A DNA stretch of 47,069 nt from Paenibacillus sp. Root444D2 (GCF_001426375.1 NZ_LMEO01000052.1:265834-312902); one strand, 5' to 3'; shown: positions 16,942-25,183, counted from the stretch's first letter. The notes: generated by a model not told the origin, from the sequence alone. A program made the numbers and translations.

Positions 16942-17013
16942 GTTAAGCTTGTTACCTCAAGGATAAACGGCTTACGCCGTCCATAACGAGCGCGTTTGTC
17001 AAGGTTGAATCAA

Positions 17014-18549
17014 CTAGGTTAAAACCGTTGTTTTTTGAACGGCTTCCCAATCAACTTCACCTTCATTTTGACCGTTAATCGGCCACCACTTGAAGCCGTC
17101 ATCGCTTAGGAGTTTCGATGCCTCTTCAGGCCCCCAAGATCCGGCTGGGTAGTGTTTCAGATCTTCCGTCTTCTCACTCCATGCTGCTGCAATACGATCC
17201 ACATAGGACCAAGCAAGCGCCACTTCATCCCAGCGGGTAAAGTACGTGGAATCTCCACGCGTTGCATCATAAAGCAAACGTTCGTAAGCCTCCGGTGTAT
17301 TGATACCGATCTGACAGCTTTGGCAGAAATCCATCGCTACTGGTACGATGACGCCTTCCGACCCTGGCTGCTTCGCATTCATTTTCAGATAGATGCCTTC
17401 CATCGGATTCACACGGAAAACAAGCAAATTCGGCTCCAACTCATGCTTCTTAGCCAAATACACATTATTCGGGATATTCTTAAATTCTACAACGACCTCC
17501 GTCGTTTTAACTGGCAGCCTTTTACCCGTACGAATGTAAAAAGGTACACCTGCCCAGCGGAAATTATCCACGTGAACCCTGGCTGCGAAATAAGTCTCTG
17601 TTGTCGATTGCGGATTCACCGAATCTTCTTCGCGGTAAGCTGGCAGTCCTTTGCCTTTGGACGAGCCACCCGCATATTGACCGCGGACCACATTCGCACG
17701 GACATCTTCGCCGGATTCGAATAAGCGGAGGGAACGCAGGACCTTCACCTTCTCATCACGGATATCTTCCGGATGCAGACGGCTTGGCGGTTCCATTGCC
17801 ATCATCATCAGCATTTGCAGCATATGATTCTGACCCATGTCTCGCAGGGCGCCAGAGTGATCATAATAACCGCCGCGTTCTTCAACGCCGACAGTTTCAC
17901 TTAACGTAATTTGAATGTTAGCTATGTATCTGTTGTTCCAAAGTGGTTCAAAGAAGGCATTCGCGAAACGAACGAACTCAATATTTTGTACCATTTCTTT
18001 ACCTAAGTAGTGATCAATGCGGTAAATATCTTGCTCTTCAAATACTTGACGAAGTTGTCCATTCAAGCGCTCAGCAGATGGCAGGTCGTAACCGAACGGC
18101 TTCTCAATAACGAGACGGTGCCAGCCATTGGTTTTGAGCAATCCACCTTCACTTAAGTTGTACGATACGTTACCGAAAAGCTCTGGAGCCAGAGCCAGGT
18201 AGAACAAGCGGTTCCCGCCGGTCTGATACTTCTCATCCAGTTTAGCTGTCAGTACATTAAGTTCATGGAAACCAGCAACATTATTGATATCCAATGACAT
18301 GTATTCAAAACGCTGCGCGAATCGATCCCATTCCGCCTCATCCGTCACTTTATAACGGGCAAAATCCTCAATCGAATGCTTTACATCATCACGAAATTGT
18401 TCATTCGTACGAGGTCTTCTAGCCAAACCAACTACGGCAAAATTTTCTCCTAACTTTCCTTCACGATATAGGCTATAAAAAGCAGGAAACAGTTTTCTTT
18501 TCGCCAAATCGCCCGTTGCTCCGAAAATATAAAACACAGCTCCACTCAT
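17014..18549 (-). CDS. zwf: glucose-6-phosphate 1-dehydrogenase
   Basis: The 511-residue enzyme oxidises glucose-6-phosphate to 6-phosphogluconolactone with NADP+, the entry of the oxidative pentose phosphate pathway. Visible are the nucleotide-binding FGATGDLAKRKLFPAF (9-24), the EKPFG loop, the signature RIDHYLGKEMVQN (about 177-189) and C-terminal RTGKRLP. It is full length for the family. The gene is single: no gnd or pgl adjoins. A good promoter (TTGACT-17-CATATT) precedes it. It is divergent from the small Sm-like protein gene at 18741. Confidence 0.97.
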   Translation of the reverse strand: MSGAVFYIFGATGDLAKRKLFPAFYSLYREGKLGENFAVVGLARRPRTNEQFRDDVKHSIEDFARYKVTDEAEWDRFAQRFEYMSLDINNVAGFHELNVLTAKLDEKYQTGGNRLFYLALAPELFGNVSYNLSEGGLLKTNGWHRLVIEKPFGYDLPSAERLNGQLRQVFEEQDIYRIDHYLGKEMVQNIEFVRFANAFFEPLWNNRYIANIQITLSETVGVEERGGYYDHSGALRDMGQNHMLQMLMMMAMEPPSRLHPEDIRDEKVKVLRSLRLFESGEDVRANVVRGQYAGGSSKGKGLPAYREEDSVNPQSTTETYFAARVHVDNFRWAGVPFYIRTGKRLPVKTTEVVVEFKNIPNNVYLAKKHELEPNLLVFRVNPMEGIYLKMNAKQPGSEGVIVPVAMDFCQSCQIGINTPEAYERLLYDATRGDSTYFTRWDEVALAWSYVDRIAAAWSEKTEDLKHYPAGSWGPEEASKLLSDDGFKWWPINGQNEGEVDWEAVQKTTVLT

Positions 18550-18582
18550 CTATGCATCATTCTTTCTCTATTAGGATTAGTT

Positions 18583-18611
18583 AATATGCTTAGCATACCT
18601 AAAATAGTCAA
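18583..18611 (-). promoter_or_regulatory. zwf promoter
   Basis: On the minus strand -35 TTGACT (18606-18611) and -10 CATATT (18583-18588) are 17 bp apart, 34 bp before the zwf ATG. A short palindrome ATGCTTAGCAT (18586-18596) overlaps the -10 and could be an operator. Confidence 0.6.
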
Positions 18612-18740
18612 GCTATTCAACTTTTCTGAGAACTTTCTCTCATAACTTTTTCTTATGAGAATATAGACATTCGTCTATACCGTTCCGCCCGGCCATGAAT
18701 AGGCTGAAAGTACACAATAACACGGAGGTGCTAAGATACG

Positions 18741-19115
18741 ATGCAGCCTATATATCCGATTACTGATAAAACTTGTCAAAGCTTTTACGGAAAGCCTGTT
18801 CTAATATTTTTAAACGATGGCTCCGAAATCTTTGGTGTATTAAGTCGTATTGAAAAAAACAAGCTGATTCTGAATGATGATGCCACTCCAAAGCTCAACA
18901 CGACAACGAAGAAAACCAAAAAAAACATTTCCAAATCAAAAACAGTTAAAGCGAAGCAAGCAAAATCACCAGATCAAACCTCATTCTCGGGTACAGCAGC
19001 AGAGGGGTATTCTTCCTTTGGCCTTCCTCTCTTAAGCTTCGGTGGCGCGGCCCCTGGCTATCGAGGCGCAATCGATATTCAACTCGAAAACGTTGCAGCT
19101 ATGTTCAGTGAATGA
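18741..19115 (+). CDS. hypothetical small protein with Sm/LSm-like N-terminus and basic linker
   Basis: I do not recognise a named family. Residues 13-48 (YGKPVLIFLNDGSEIFGVLSRI then KLIL) have the alternating pattern of an Sm/LSm fold: G-K-P-V-hydrophobic, D-G-x-E, G-x-L. Residues 50-76 are a strongly basic, Lys/Thr-rich linker. The last 40 are Gly/Ser/Ala-rich and end in a short IDIQLENVAAMFSE strand that could close the Sm barrel. Length is 124. GGAGGTG lies 10 nt before the ATG. It is a single-gene unit divergent from zwf and shares a bidirectional terminator with the GNAT gene. RNA binding is a guess from the fold only. Confidence 0.75.
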   Translation: MQPIYPITDKTCQSFYGKPVLIFLNDGSEIFGVLSRIEKNKLILNDDATPKLNTTTKKTKKNISKSKTVKAKQAKSPDQTSFSGTAAEGYSSFGLPLLSFGGAAPGYRGAIDIQLENVAAMFSE

Positions 19116-19117
19116 TG

Positions 19118-19153
19118 AAAGGGCTGTGGATGAAACCATCATCTGCAGCCCTT
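19118..19153. terminator. bidirectional terminator
   Basis: AAAGGGCTG (19118-19126) pairs with CAGCCCTTT (19145-19153). It lies between convergent genes ending at 19115 and 19158, with T-rich or A-rich flanks on both sides. Confidence 0.8.
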
Positions 19154-19157
19154 TGTC

Positions 19158-19604
19158 TTATCTTCTCAATTTCTTACTCATTTTATAGCAGCTTAGCTCG
19201 GGAATAAACGAATGGACTTCGTAACCTTTGCGTAAGTAAAATTGAATCGCTTTAGGATTGCTTTCATCAACAAAAAGTTCAGCAGTCACACAGCGCTCAC
19301 TTTTCCCGTACTCTTCGGCGACCTTCATAAGCTGCTGCCCCCAGCCTCTCCCTTGCTCACGAGAATCGATGGCTAGCATATCAATGAATAACACACTCGA
19401 TTTACGAATCATCGTGATGAATCCGAACGGCTGTTTATACCCTTTGGCAGTAACAAACGTTTTGTTCTGATTCAGTCTCTTCCGTATTTCTGAAAATGTT
19501 ACAGAAGTACCTGTGTCATAAAGTCTAGAAAAAGGTACTAACTGTTCAACGACTAATCGATGAATCGCTCGATCGTCAATGGAAGCCATTCGTTTGCGTA
19601 TCAC
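19158..19604 (-). CDS. GNAT family N-acetyltransferase
   Basis: The product is about 148 residues with the GNAT fold. The acetyl-CoA pyrophosphate loop is REQGRGWGQQL (near 91-101), preceded by the beta-4 strand VLFIDMLAIDS and followed by the AELFVDESNPKAIQFYLRKGY motif. The open frame extends to a TTG at 19622, but GTG at 19604 has GGAGG nine nt upstream and is the better start. The substrate (protein N-terminus, amine or antibiotic) cannot be inferred. It is convergent to the Sm-like gene. Confidence 0.85.
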   Translation of the reverse strand: MIRKRMASIDDRAIHRLVVEQLVPFSRLYDTGTSVTFSEIRKRLNQNKTFVTAKGYKQPFGFITMIRKSSVLFIDMLAIDSREQGRGWGQQLMKVAEEYGKSERCVTAELFVDESNPKAIQFYLRKGYEVHSFIPELSCYKMSKKLRR

Positions 19605-19735
19605 TTGGCACCGCCTCCACAAGAAGCAATAATGCTATCTTATGTTGGCAAGACTGCAAATGACTCCGCTTGATTAGGCAGCTTTTTTTAACTATTCTAA
19701 CAAAGCAAGTACCAATTTACCCCAGCCCTTACGAA

Positions 19736-19744
19736 TGCTATACT
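19736..19744 (+). promoter_or_regulatory. extended -10 before the FliD-like gene
   Basis: TGCTATACT is an extended -10 (TGn-TATACT) 29 bp before the chosen ATG; the -35 is poor. Confidence 0.4.
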
Positions 19745-19772
19745 ATGATTAAGCGAAAATGAGGTGATCTCC

Positions 19773-20492
19773 ATGATTTATGCGTATCCTCCAATCATGG
19801 CTTTGAACAGCTATCAAACTCACAAAGACTACTACCGGGTAAGCGCGGTAAGCGGTATTGCTGGAGGTAAATCAAGTACCATTCGACGTCCTCTTGACAT
19901 GCCTTATGAAGAGTTAGCCTATAAACAACACGCTCAGTCTGCCGCGAAAGGTGTAGCCGAATTTGTTCAATCTGCACAGAACGTTAAACAATCGGCACAA
20001 TCCTTGGTGGAGTCTCGACTTTCTGCTATTGCTTACAAGGCAACACCACTTTCGTCAGAAGCCGATAGCGAATCCATCATTGAACCTATACGTCAATTCG
20101 TACATACATATAATGAATTTCAGGACAGTTTGCGGGATTCTCCTGAGTATTTGAATCGTTCTCTTCTCATAGGACTAGAGCAAGCCGCTAAGCCCTATTC
20201 TCTGAAAGAGATTGGGATAACAAAGCTGGATGACGGAAGCTTAGAACTCAAAGAAGATCAACTTCAAGATCAAATTAAGAACCAATCTAGCTCTACGTTA
20301 AAAAGTCTTGGCAGTATTACAAACTTCGCCGCCACACTCTCGAATTCGATAGGACAATTGCAGCAATTGCCATCGGAGTCGTTGTTCCAAATGTCTCGTT
20401 CACAGCTTAAGCCTTACGGCCAATATCGATCTCAGCTCCAAGCTTATCTGCCGGTACCGATGAGTGGATTGCTGCTTGATATTCAGATGTGA
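19773..20492 (+). CDS. orphan protein resembling part of flagellar cap FliD
   Basis: The product is 239 residues from the ATG at 19773 (GAGGTG six nt upstream; a GTG at 19764 overlaps that site and is less likely). Residues near 105-150 read IIEPIRQFVHTYNEFQDSL then LKEIGITKLDDGSLELKEDQL. This is the pattern seen in the FliD/HAP2 family, where 'hydrophobic-x-x-IGI...DGSL-x-L-x-x-x-x-L' precedes the C-terminal coiled coil. The rest is helical and Gln/Ser-rich, with no signal peptide or membrane segment. No flagellar genes surround it. It may be a degenerate or repurposed FliD-like protein; function is not claimed. Confidence 0.75.
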   Translation: MIYAYPPIMALNSYQTHKDYYRVSAVSGIAGGKSSTIRRPLDMPYEELAYKQHAQSAAKGVAEFVQSAQNVKQSAQSLVESRLSAIAYKATPLSSEADSESIIEPIRQFVHTYNEFQDSLRDSPEYLNRSLLIGLEQAAKPYSLKEIGITKLDDGSLELKEDQLQDQIKNQSSSTLKSLGSITNFAATLSNSIGQLQQLPSESLFQMSRSQLKPYGQYRSQLQAYLPVPMSGLLLDIQM

Positions 20493-20635
20493 GTGACAAT
20501 TCAGAATTGTATAAATCTTATTAGAAATGTTCTGGATGGTACACAGGTACACTTGATCGTGTCGAGATAAACCTCTATTGATGTCGTTCGAAGATGATCG
20601 ACCGCAATGAGAATCCCTATTTGCCGTTGATTGAT
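20493..20635. other. intergenic, short hairpin only
   Basis: ACAATT-CAG-AATTGT (20496-20510) directly follows the FliD-like stop and may end its transcript. Nothing else with recognisable function was seen before the repeat ladder. Confidence 0.5.
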
Positions 20636-20818
20636 GTTGTAGAAAATGCAACAATTACTGCCTAAATCTCTCCTTTTCCCCTCTATTGTTGCATCATGTA
20701 CAACAATTTAGTCCTATAAAGGTCATTTTGCAAGAAATGGGCTCAAAATGTTGTACAAACTGCAACTTCAAGTTGCAAAATCGCCTTTAGGCGCGCAAAT
20801 TGTTGTACGCAGTACAAC
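20636..20818. repeat. palindrome ladder element, copy 1 (GTTGTA-N5-TACAAC type)
   Basis: Four 17- to 23-bp palindromes are centred at 20644, 20696, 20758 and 20810 (spacing 52, 62 and 52). The last is GTTGTACGCAGTACAAC. The second has perfect ATTGTTG/CAACAAT arms (20685-20691 with 20701-20707). Spacers contain CCTAAA / TTTAGG cores (20661-20667, 20785-20790). It lies between convergent transcription units. An inverted copy is found at 37862-38044. Confidence 0.85.
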
Positions 20819-20966
20819 TTATCTTTCCAATTTTTAAAAATCAGAAACTAAACGCTAGAGAAGCAATACTTACTTACCGAATGCTATGCCTATCATATTA
20901 TTAAATTATATCAATTTCTCAAAAAAACAACCCTGATTTTATACTTTCTGATATAAACAAAAAACA

Positions 20967-21009
20967 ACCCTCGAATGAGCCCATGCACATGCATGCTCAC
21001 CCAGAGGGT
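20967..21009 (-). terminator. intrinsic terminator after signal peptidase I
   Basis: On the minus strand ACCCTC (20967-20972) pairs with GAGGGT (21004-21009), with an inner TGAGC/GCTCA stem. The 3' flank reads GTTGTTTTTTGTTT. It lies just past the lepB stop. Confidence 0.8.
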
Positions 21010-21017
21010 CGCTTTTA

Positions 21018-21566
21018 TTAGAATAGCTTCTTACCTAATACATGATCAAGAGGGATGTATCCGATCACTCTGCTATCCATACTATTATTTCGGTTATCTC
21101 CCATCACGAAAATATGATCGGCAGGCACTGTCCATTTCTTGTTCCCATTAGCTCTCATTGCCTCGTTAATGTAAGGCTCATCAAGGGGCACGCCGTTGCG
21201 GTACATCTTATCGTCCTTAAGCTCCAATTGATCTCCCGGCTTACCAATCACCCGTTTGATCCAGACATGTTTATCATCACCACTCGTAAATAAACTGAGC
21301 AATGGGCTGTCTAACAAGTCGTTCTTGAATGTTCTCTTAAGATCGACTCTAGAGTCGATAATAACAATATCCTCATAGTTAGGTTCATATTTAAACGTAT
21401 GAGAAAGCTTTGATACATACACGCGTTGACTGTCATGCAGCGTCGGATCCATGGAATGTCCCATTACCTTTGTGGATTGGAACACGAAAACACCAAGAAA
21501 TACGACTAAAATAAACGAAATGGCAATGGAACCAAACCAGCTCCAAATTTGCTTTAATAAATTCAT
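21018..21566 (-). CDS. lepB: type I signal peptidase
   Basis: The 182-residue protein is a Bacillus-type (SipS-like) signal peptidase I that cleaves Sec and Tat signal peptides outside the membrane. One N-terminal membrane segment spans about 12-31. The catalytic Ser38 lies in GHSMDPTL and the general base Lys104 in WIKRVIG. Box E GDNRNNSMDSR is near 158-168. AGGGAG precedes the ATG at 21566. It is 26 bp downstream of liaR in the same orientation, so it is probably transcribed with the lia genes. That would couple secretion capacity to envelope stress. Confidence 0.95.
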   Translation of the reverse strand: MNLLKQIWSWFGSIAISFILVVFLGVFVFQSTKVMGHSMDPTLHDSQRVYVSKLSHTFKYEPNYEDIVIIDSRVDLKRTFKNDLLDSPLLSLFTSGDDKHVWIKRVIGKPGDQLELKDDKMYRNGVPLDEPYINEAMRANGNKKWTVPADHIFVMGDNRNNSMDSRVIGYIPLDHVLGKKLF

Positions 21567-21592
21567 TCGTATCGCTCCCTTGTGACTATTTG

Positions 21593-22240
21593 CTATTCAG
21601 CCAAACCATGTTTAAAGGCATAGATGGCGGCTTGTGTTCGATCTTCTACACCTAGCTTGGCCAGAACATTGGTGACGTGAAACTTTACCGTCTTCACACC
21701 GATAAACAAATCATCCGCCAGCTCTTGATTGGATTTACCTTTCGCAATCAAGCGAAGCACTTCCATTTCACGATCGGTTAACTCCTCATGCGGTTCTGCA
21801 GCCGGCTTAGGCTGACGAAAACGATTCATGATCTTGGAGGCGACCTGTGACTCCAGAATGGACTGCCCTTTAGCCGCCGCTCTGATCGCTTGGGCGATCT
21901 CGGAGGCACGTGATGTTTTGAGCAAATAGCTGAAAGCCCCTGCTTCAATCACTGGATACATTTTCTCATCATCTAAGAAGCTCGTCAACACAATGACTTT
22001 GCAATCCGGGTAAAGTTGCAGCAGCTTCCTTGTCGTTTCGATACCGTCCATGCCTTCCATGACCAAATCCATGAGCACGACATCCGGTCGATATTCCTGT
22101 GCTAGCCGAATGCCATCATGACCATTACTGGCTTCCCCGACCACTTCAATACCATCCTCTGTCCCTAGTACAGCTGCCAGTCCGATCCTGACCATCTCGT
22201 GGTCATCGACAAGTAAAACCTTGATCAACGCGTCTTCCAT
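21593..22240 (-). CDS. liaR: response regulator LiaR-like (NarL/LuxR family)
   Basis: The 215-residue regulator has a receiver domain (phospho-acceptor Asp58 in VVLMDLVMEGMDGIETT) and a LuxR-type HTH (about 148-210, LTDREMEVLRLIAKGKSNQELA). It is close to B. subtilis LiaR in the receiver (VDDHEMVRIGLAA). The open frame extends to 22279, but the ATG at 22240 has GAGGAGA five nt upstream and starts MEDALIKVLLVDD, the usual N-terminus. It is the partner of the LiaS-like kinase 53 bp upstream. Confidence 0.93.
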   Translation of the reverse strand: MEDALIKVLLVDDHEMVRIGLAAVLGTEDGIEVVGEASNGHDGIRLAQEYRPDVVLMDLVMEGMDGIETTRKLLQLYPDCKVIVLTSFLDDEKMYPVIEAGAFSYLLKTSRASEIAQAIRAAAKGQSILESQVASKIMNRFRQPKPAAEPHEELTDREMEVLRLIAKGKSNQELADDLFIGVKTVKFHVTNVLAKLGVEDRTQAAIYAFKHGLAE

Positions 22241-22293
22241 TTGCTTCTCCTCTCGATAGAAACTATTTTTACCAGGCAATCTATGATAATGGA

Positions 22294-23400
22294 TTAACTT
22301 TCAACCGAATATTCAGTAGCCAGTATAGGCACACGAATTTCAATACGCGTACCTCGATCAGGCGCCGTAATGATATCCACAGAGCCGCCAATTTCATTAA
22401 CCCGCTCCTTCATGGACACTATACCATACGATGTAAGCTTCTTAGCATCTAATTCAAATCCGACCCCGTCATCGCGTATCGCAAGCCGAACACCGTCAGG
22501 ACGATGCAGCAGCTTCACTTCCAGCTTATTCGCCTTAGAATGACGCAGAGCATTAGAAAGCGCCTCCTGTACAATACGGAACAGATGGTCCTCAATCCCC
22601 TTATTCAAGCGGATATCCTCGTCCATATCCCAAGTAATCGCCATGGGTACTTTAGCCGCAAGCTCCTTCAGAAGCTCGACAAGTCCTTCGGACAGTCGTT
22701 TTCCTTCCAGGTGGATAGGTCTTAAATGCAAAAGCAAGGCTCTCATTTCCGATTGGGCAACAGAAGCCATCTCCTCGATGAGATGAATTTGCCGTTTAGC
22801 CTTCTCGAAATCTTTATCCAAGGTCCGCCCTACTGCTGTTGCCGTCATCGATATCGCAAATAATTGCTGGCTCACTGCATCATGAAGCTCACGCGCCAAT
22901 CGCTGTCTTTCTTCAATTACGGCAGACAGCTTTGCTTTCTCCGCAAGCTCCGCATTATCATTGGATAAGCGTTGTAGGGAAGTAACCTGCTCTTCCCACC
23001 TTTTCATAATACGGCCTAACTGATCCCCTAGGCGTCCGATTTCATCTTCACCGTGTTGGAAGCCGCCGCGGGCAAACGTCCCTTTTTCGAGCAAAATCAT
23101 CGTTTCCATCATCGGCTCAAGCCTCCGAGTAATTCGGTTGCTATTCCAGAAGCCATACACAGCGCCAATGCCGCCTATTACCAAAATCGCCATGAATGTA
23201 AATTTAACGCCCTCTTGCCAACTCGCAAAGGGCAATATCAGATTGCGTGAATTCAAAAAATAAATGATCGCGCCAAACACAACGAAACTAAAGATGATCG
23301 ATTCACTCATGCTGCGCCATATCATATTCGTTAATCGCCGTTTATAGCCGTCCAATTGGTGATGAACCTCCTCGAGATCTTTACGCGTGCCTAAGCGCAC
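22294..23400 (-). CDS. liaS: sensor histidine kinase LiaS-like
   Basis: The 368-residue kinase has two membrane segments (about 30-50 and 67-84) with a very short outer loop, typical of intramembrane-sensing kinases. A HAMP-like linker and the HisKA_3 dimerisation domain follow, with the phospho-acceptor His173 in LARELHDAVSQQL. The HATPase domain has DDGVGFEL and the G2 region GIVSMKERVNEIGG near 325-338. It starts at a GTG four bp after liaF, with a modest GTGAGA upstream. In the B. subtilis Lia system LiaF keeps this kinase off until lipid-II-cycle antibiotics act. Confidence 0.93.
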   Translation of the reverse strand: MRLGTRKDLEEVHHQLDGYKRRLTNMIWRSMSESIIFSFVVFGAIIYFLNSRNLILPFASWQEGVKFTFMAILVIGGIGAVYGFWNSNRITRRLEPMMETMILLEKGTFARGGFQHGEDEIGRLGDQLGRIMKRWEEQVTSLQRLSNDNAELAEKAKLSAVIEERQRLARELHDAVSQQLFAISMTATAVGRTLDKDFEKAKRQIHLIEEMASVAQSEMRALLLHLRPIHLEGKRLSEGLVELLKELAAKVPMAITWDMDEDIRLNKGIEDHLFRIVQEALSNALRHSKANKLEVKLLHRPDGVRLAIRDDGVGFELDAKKLTSYGIVSMKERVNEIGGSVDIITAPDRGTRIEIRVPILATEYSVES

Positions 23401-23404
23401 ATTC

Positions 23405-24067
23405 TCACAATACTTTGATCTTGATATCTCCTATGATGTAAGAAAGCACAAGTTTCACGCGGTGATCGCAAAGTTCATAGTTAGGGGACTGCCAAATCAG
23501 CTTGTTCATAACCCCTGACTCACGCTCATTCGCAACTTGAATCTGCCCAAATGAGATGGAAGCCGTCACAGCGACACCGATATCCTCCGGCACTTTTATA
23601 TCTACATCCCCTACAACGCCTTGCAGGATGACCGTGGTTTCCTTTTGCTCCAAAATCGCAAGTGAAAGATCAATGTAGGTTTCTCCAATAATGTACCAAG
23701 TTGAACTGTTCCGTAAAATCCAAGGCTCACGGCCTAAACGGACGCTATCCACCAATTTCTGCTTTTGCATGTACGTATCGTCTTTGTGTACTTGCTTAGA
23801 TCGTATGAAAAACAAACCTAGCGAAATTAAAACAATAGAGAACACGATAGTAATGTGATCACCGAATAAAATCACTGCCCCTACGCCGATCAGTACATAA
23901 CCTTTGCGCTCTTTGCGTGAACGGACCCGATGAATGCCTAGCAAGATGAGGATAATGGCAAGAATGGGGAAAAAGCCTATCGTATGATCTAGAAGCAAAA
24001 AAAGACCGGCTCCAATCAGCACTAGTGCTGTATTGCGGTTACGGTTGCTTTTAGTTTCTTCTCCCAT
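23405..24067 (-). CDS. liaF: LiaF-like membrane regulator
   Basis: The 220-residue protein has four closely spaced N-terminal membrane segments (about 14-30, 32-44, 53-68, 71-86). A cytoplasmic LiaF-type beta-rich C-terminal domain follows (about 110-220, ending LSYIIGDIKIKVL). LiaF is the inhibitor of LiaS in the envelope-stress response. AGGAGGTG precedes the ATG. Gene order liaF-liaS-liaR with near-zero spacing is that of the classical three-component system. Confidence 0.92.
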   Translation of the reverse strand: MGEETKSNRNRNTALVLIGAGLFLLLDHTIGFFPILAIILILLGIHRVRSRKERKGYVLIGVGAVILFGDHITIVFSIVLISLGLFFIRSKQVHKDDTYMQKQKLVDSVRLGREPWILRNSSTWYIIGETYIDLSLAILEQKETTVILQGVVGDVDIKVPEDIGVAVTASISFGQIQVANERESGVMNKLIWQSPNYELCDHRVKLVLSYIIGDIKIKVL

Positions 24068-24134
24068 CGCTGCACCTCCTCTGGCTGACTTTTAATTAGT
24101 TCATATAGATTCCTAGCATACCATAAGAATGGAC

Positions 24135-24225
24135 GACCTCCAAGATGCAAATCCTTGCGCGGCAAGGCTTCCGTATGAATCATGGAGGTCAAGGGCTCCT
24201 CAGCGCCTACTTATCAGGCGCTGGA
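24135..24225 (-). promoter_or_regulatory. two strong hairpins between the LiaH-like gene and liaF
   Basis: Hairpin 1 pairs GACCTCCA (24135-24142) with TGGAGGTC (24183-24190) around an inner CCTTGC-GCG-GCAAGG stem. Hairpin 2 pairs CAGCGCCT (24201-24208) with AGGCGCTG (24215-24222). Neither has a T run on the minus strand. They may reduce or process readthrough from the liaIH-like genes into liaFSR; that role is inference. Confidence 0.5.
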
Positions 24226-24239
24226 GGGATAACACGCGG

Positions 24240-24866
24240 CTATTTCTTGCCGCGCGGATCGGTATCATCACTTGAGCGATGCTGCTGCCACTCTTGCTGG
24301 AACTTGCCGCGCAGCGTGCGCAGTTCCTGCTGAAGGTTGCCGCCGGCTTCCTTCAGCGTCTCTTGCGACAGGCGGCCCGCTTCGCGGAGCCCCTGAAGCG
24401 CTTCCCGGCCGAGCTCGCGGCCGGTCACTTCCAGCTCGCGCCAAGTATCGCGAGCCTCTTTCTCGTGCAGCCCGCCGCTCGGCGGCTGCACCCCCTCGGC
24501 TGCGTGCCCCGCACGCAGCCCGCGCAGTTCATCCGCGAGCGCCAGGCACACGTCCTGGCTGCTCGCGTACTGCGCGCGGTAGTGCTCGCAAGCGGCTTCC
24601 TCGCGCTGCTTCTCTTGCAGCGCTAGCCGCGCGAGCTCTTCATCGCCGGCGCGCATCGCCAGCTCGGCCTGCTCGCCGCGCAGCTGCGCCATCTCCTCTG
24701 CGTTCACACTGTGGCTTCGCAGTTCAATAGTTCGCTGCAGCGCATCCTGATAGCGCTGTTCCAGCTTCTCGATCATGCTGCTCCCCCGATCATGGTGATC
24801 AAGCTTGCCGGCCGTTTCATGCCATGCTGCTTCTGCCATCTTTCCAATGCGATCCAATATACTCAT
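24240..24866 (-). CDS. PspA/IM30-like coiled-coil protein (LiaH position)
   Basis: The 208-residue protein is almost wholly helical and charged. It has an amphipathic N-terminus (MSILDRIGKMAEAAWHE) and long coiled-coil segments (about 35-110 and 128-198), the architecture of PspA/LiaH proteins that coat stressed membranes. Sequence identity to PspA is low by eye, so the call rests on architecture plus its place between a LiaI-like gene and liaFSR. The gene is unusually GC-rich and Ala/Arg/Glu-rich (about 24300-24700). That also creates long spurious frames on the opposite strand. GGGGGTG precedes the ATG. Confidence 0.75.
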   Translation of the reverse strand: MSILDRIGKMAEAAWHETAGKLDHHDRGSSMIEKLEQRYQDALQRTIELRSHSVNAEEMAQLRGEQAELAMRAGDEELARLALQEKQREEAACEHYRAQYASSQDVCLALADELRGLRAGHAAEGVQPPSGGLHEKEARDTWRELEVTGRELGREALQGLREAGRLSQETLKEAGGNLQQELRTLRGKFQQEWQQHRSSDDTDPRGKK

Positions 24867-24892
24867 GTTGTTACACCCCCATTACTGTTGAT

Positions 24893-25183
24893 TTAAAATT
24901 CATTTCGTTTCTTCAATAAATGAATACCATACACCACTAAACATGCTGCGAACGCAATCGCGATGAAGCCCGATAGTTTAATAGTCAGTATCAAGCCGCC
25001 CAAGCCGGCGAAAAACCATCCAATTTTCTTCCCATTCTTAATCCCTACATAGCCTAATCCAAGCATAGCTGCCGGGAATAAAAAGCCCATTAAATGAACA
25101 TGACCACCCAAATGATGCAGACAAATAAGTAAACCTGCCGTGATTAAAACTAGTGCCAACCCTTTTGATCGATCCATACTCAT
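24893..25183 (-). CDS. LiaI-like small membrane protein
   Basis: The 96-residue product has three to four hydrophobic segments (about 8-24, 30-46, 53-69, 70-88), a basic GIKNGKKIGW turn and a basic tail (HLLKKRNEF). This matches LiaI/LiaF-N-type proteins that anchor LiaH to the membrane in Bacillus. It is the first gene of the run LiaI-like, PspA-like, liaF, liaS, liaR, lepB. AGGGCGG lies 8 nt before the ATG at 25183. Confidence 0.8.
   Translation of the reverse strand: MSMDRSKGLALVLITAGLLICLHHLGGHVHLMGFLFPAAMLGLGYVGIKNGKKIGWFFAGLGGLILTIKLSGFIAIAFAACLVVYGIHLLKKRNEF

Noticed and set aside
24272..24730. Long plus-strand frame opposite the PspA-like gene
   Set aside because: High GC in the real gene creates stop-free antisense frames. 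The translation is Ala/Arg/Pro low-complexity with no start signal.
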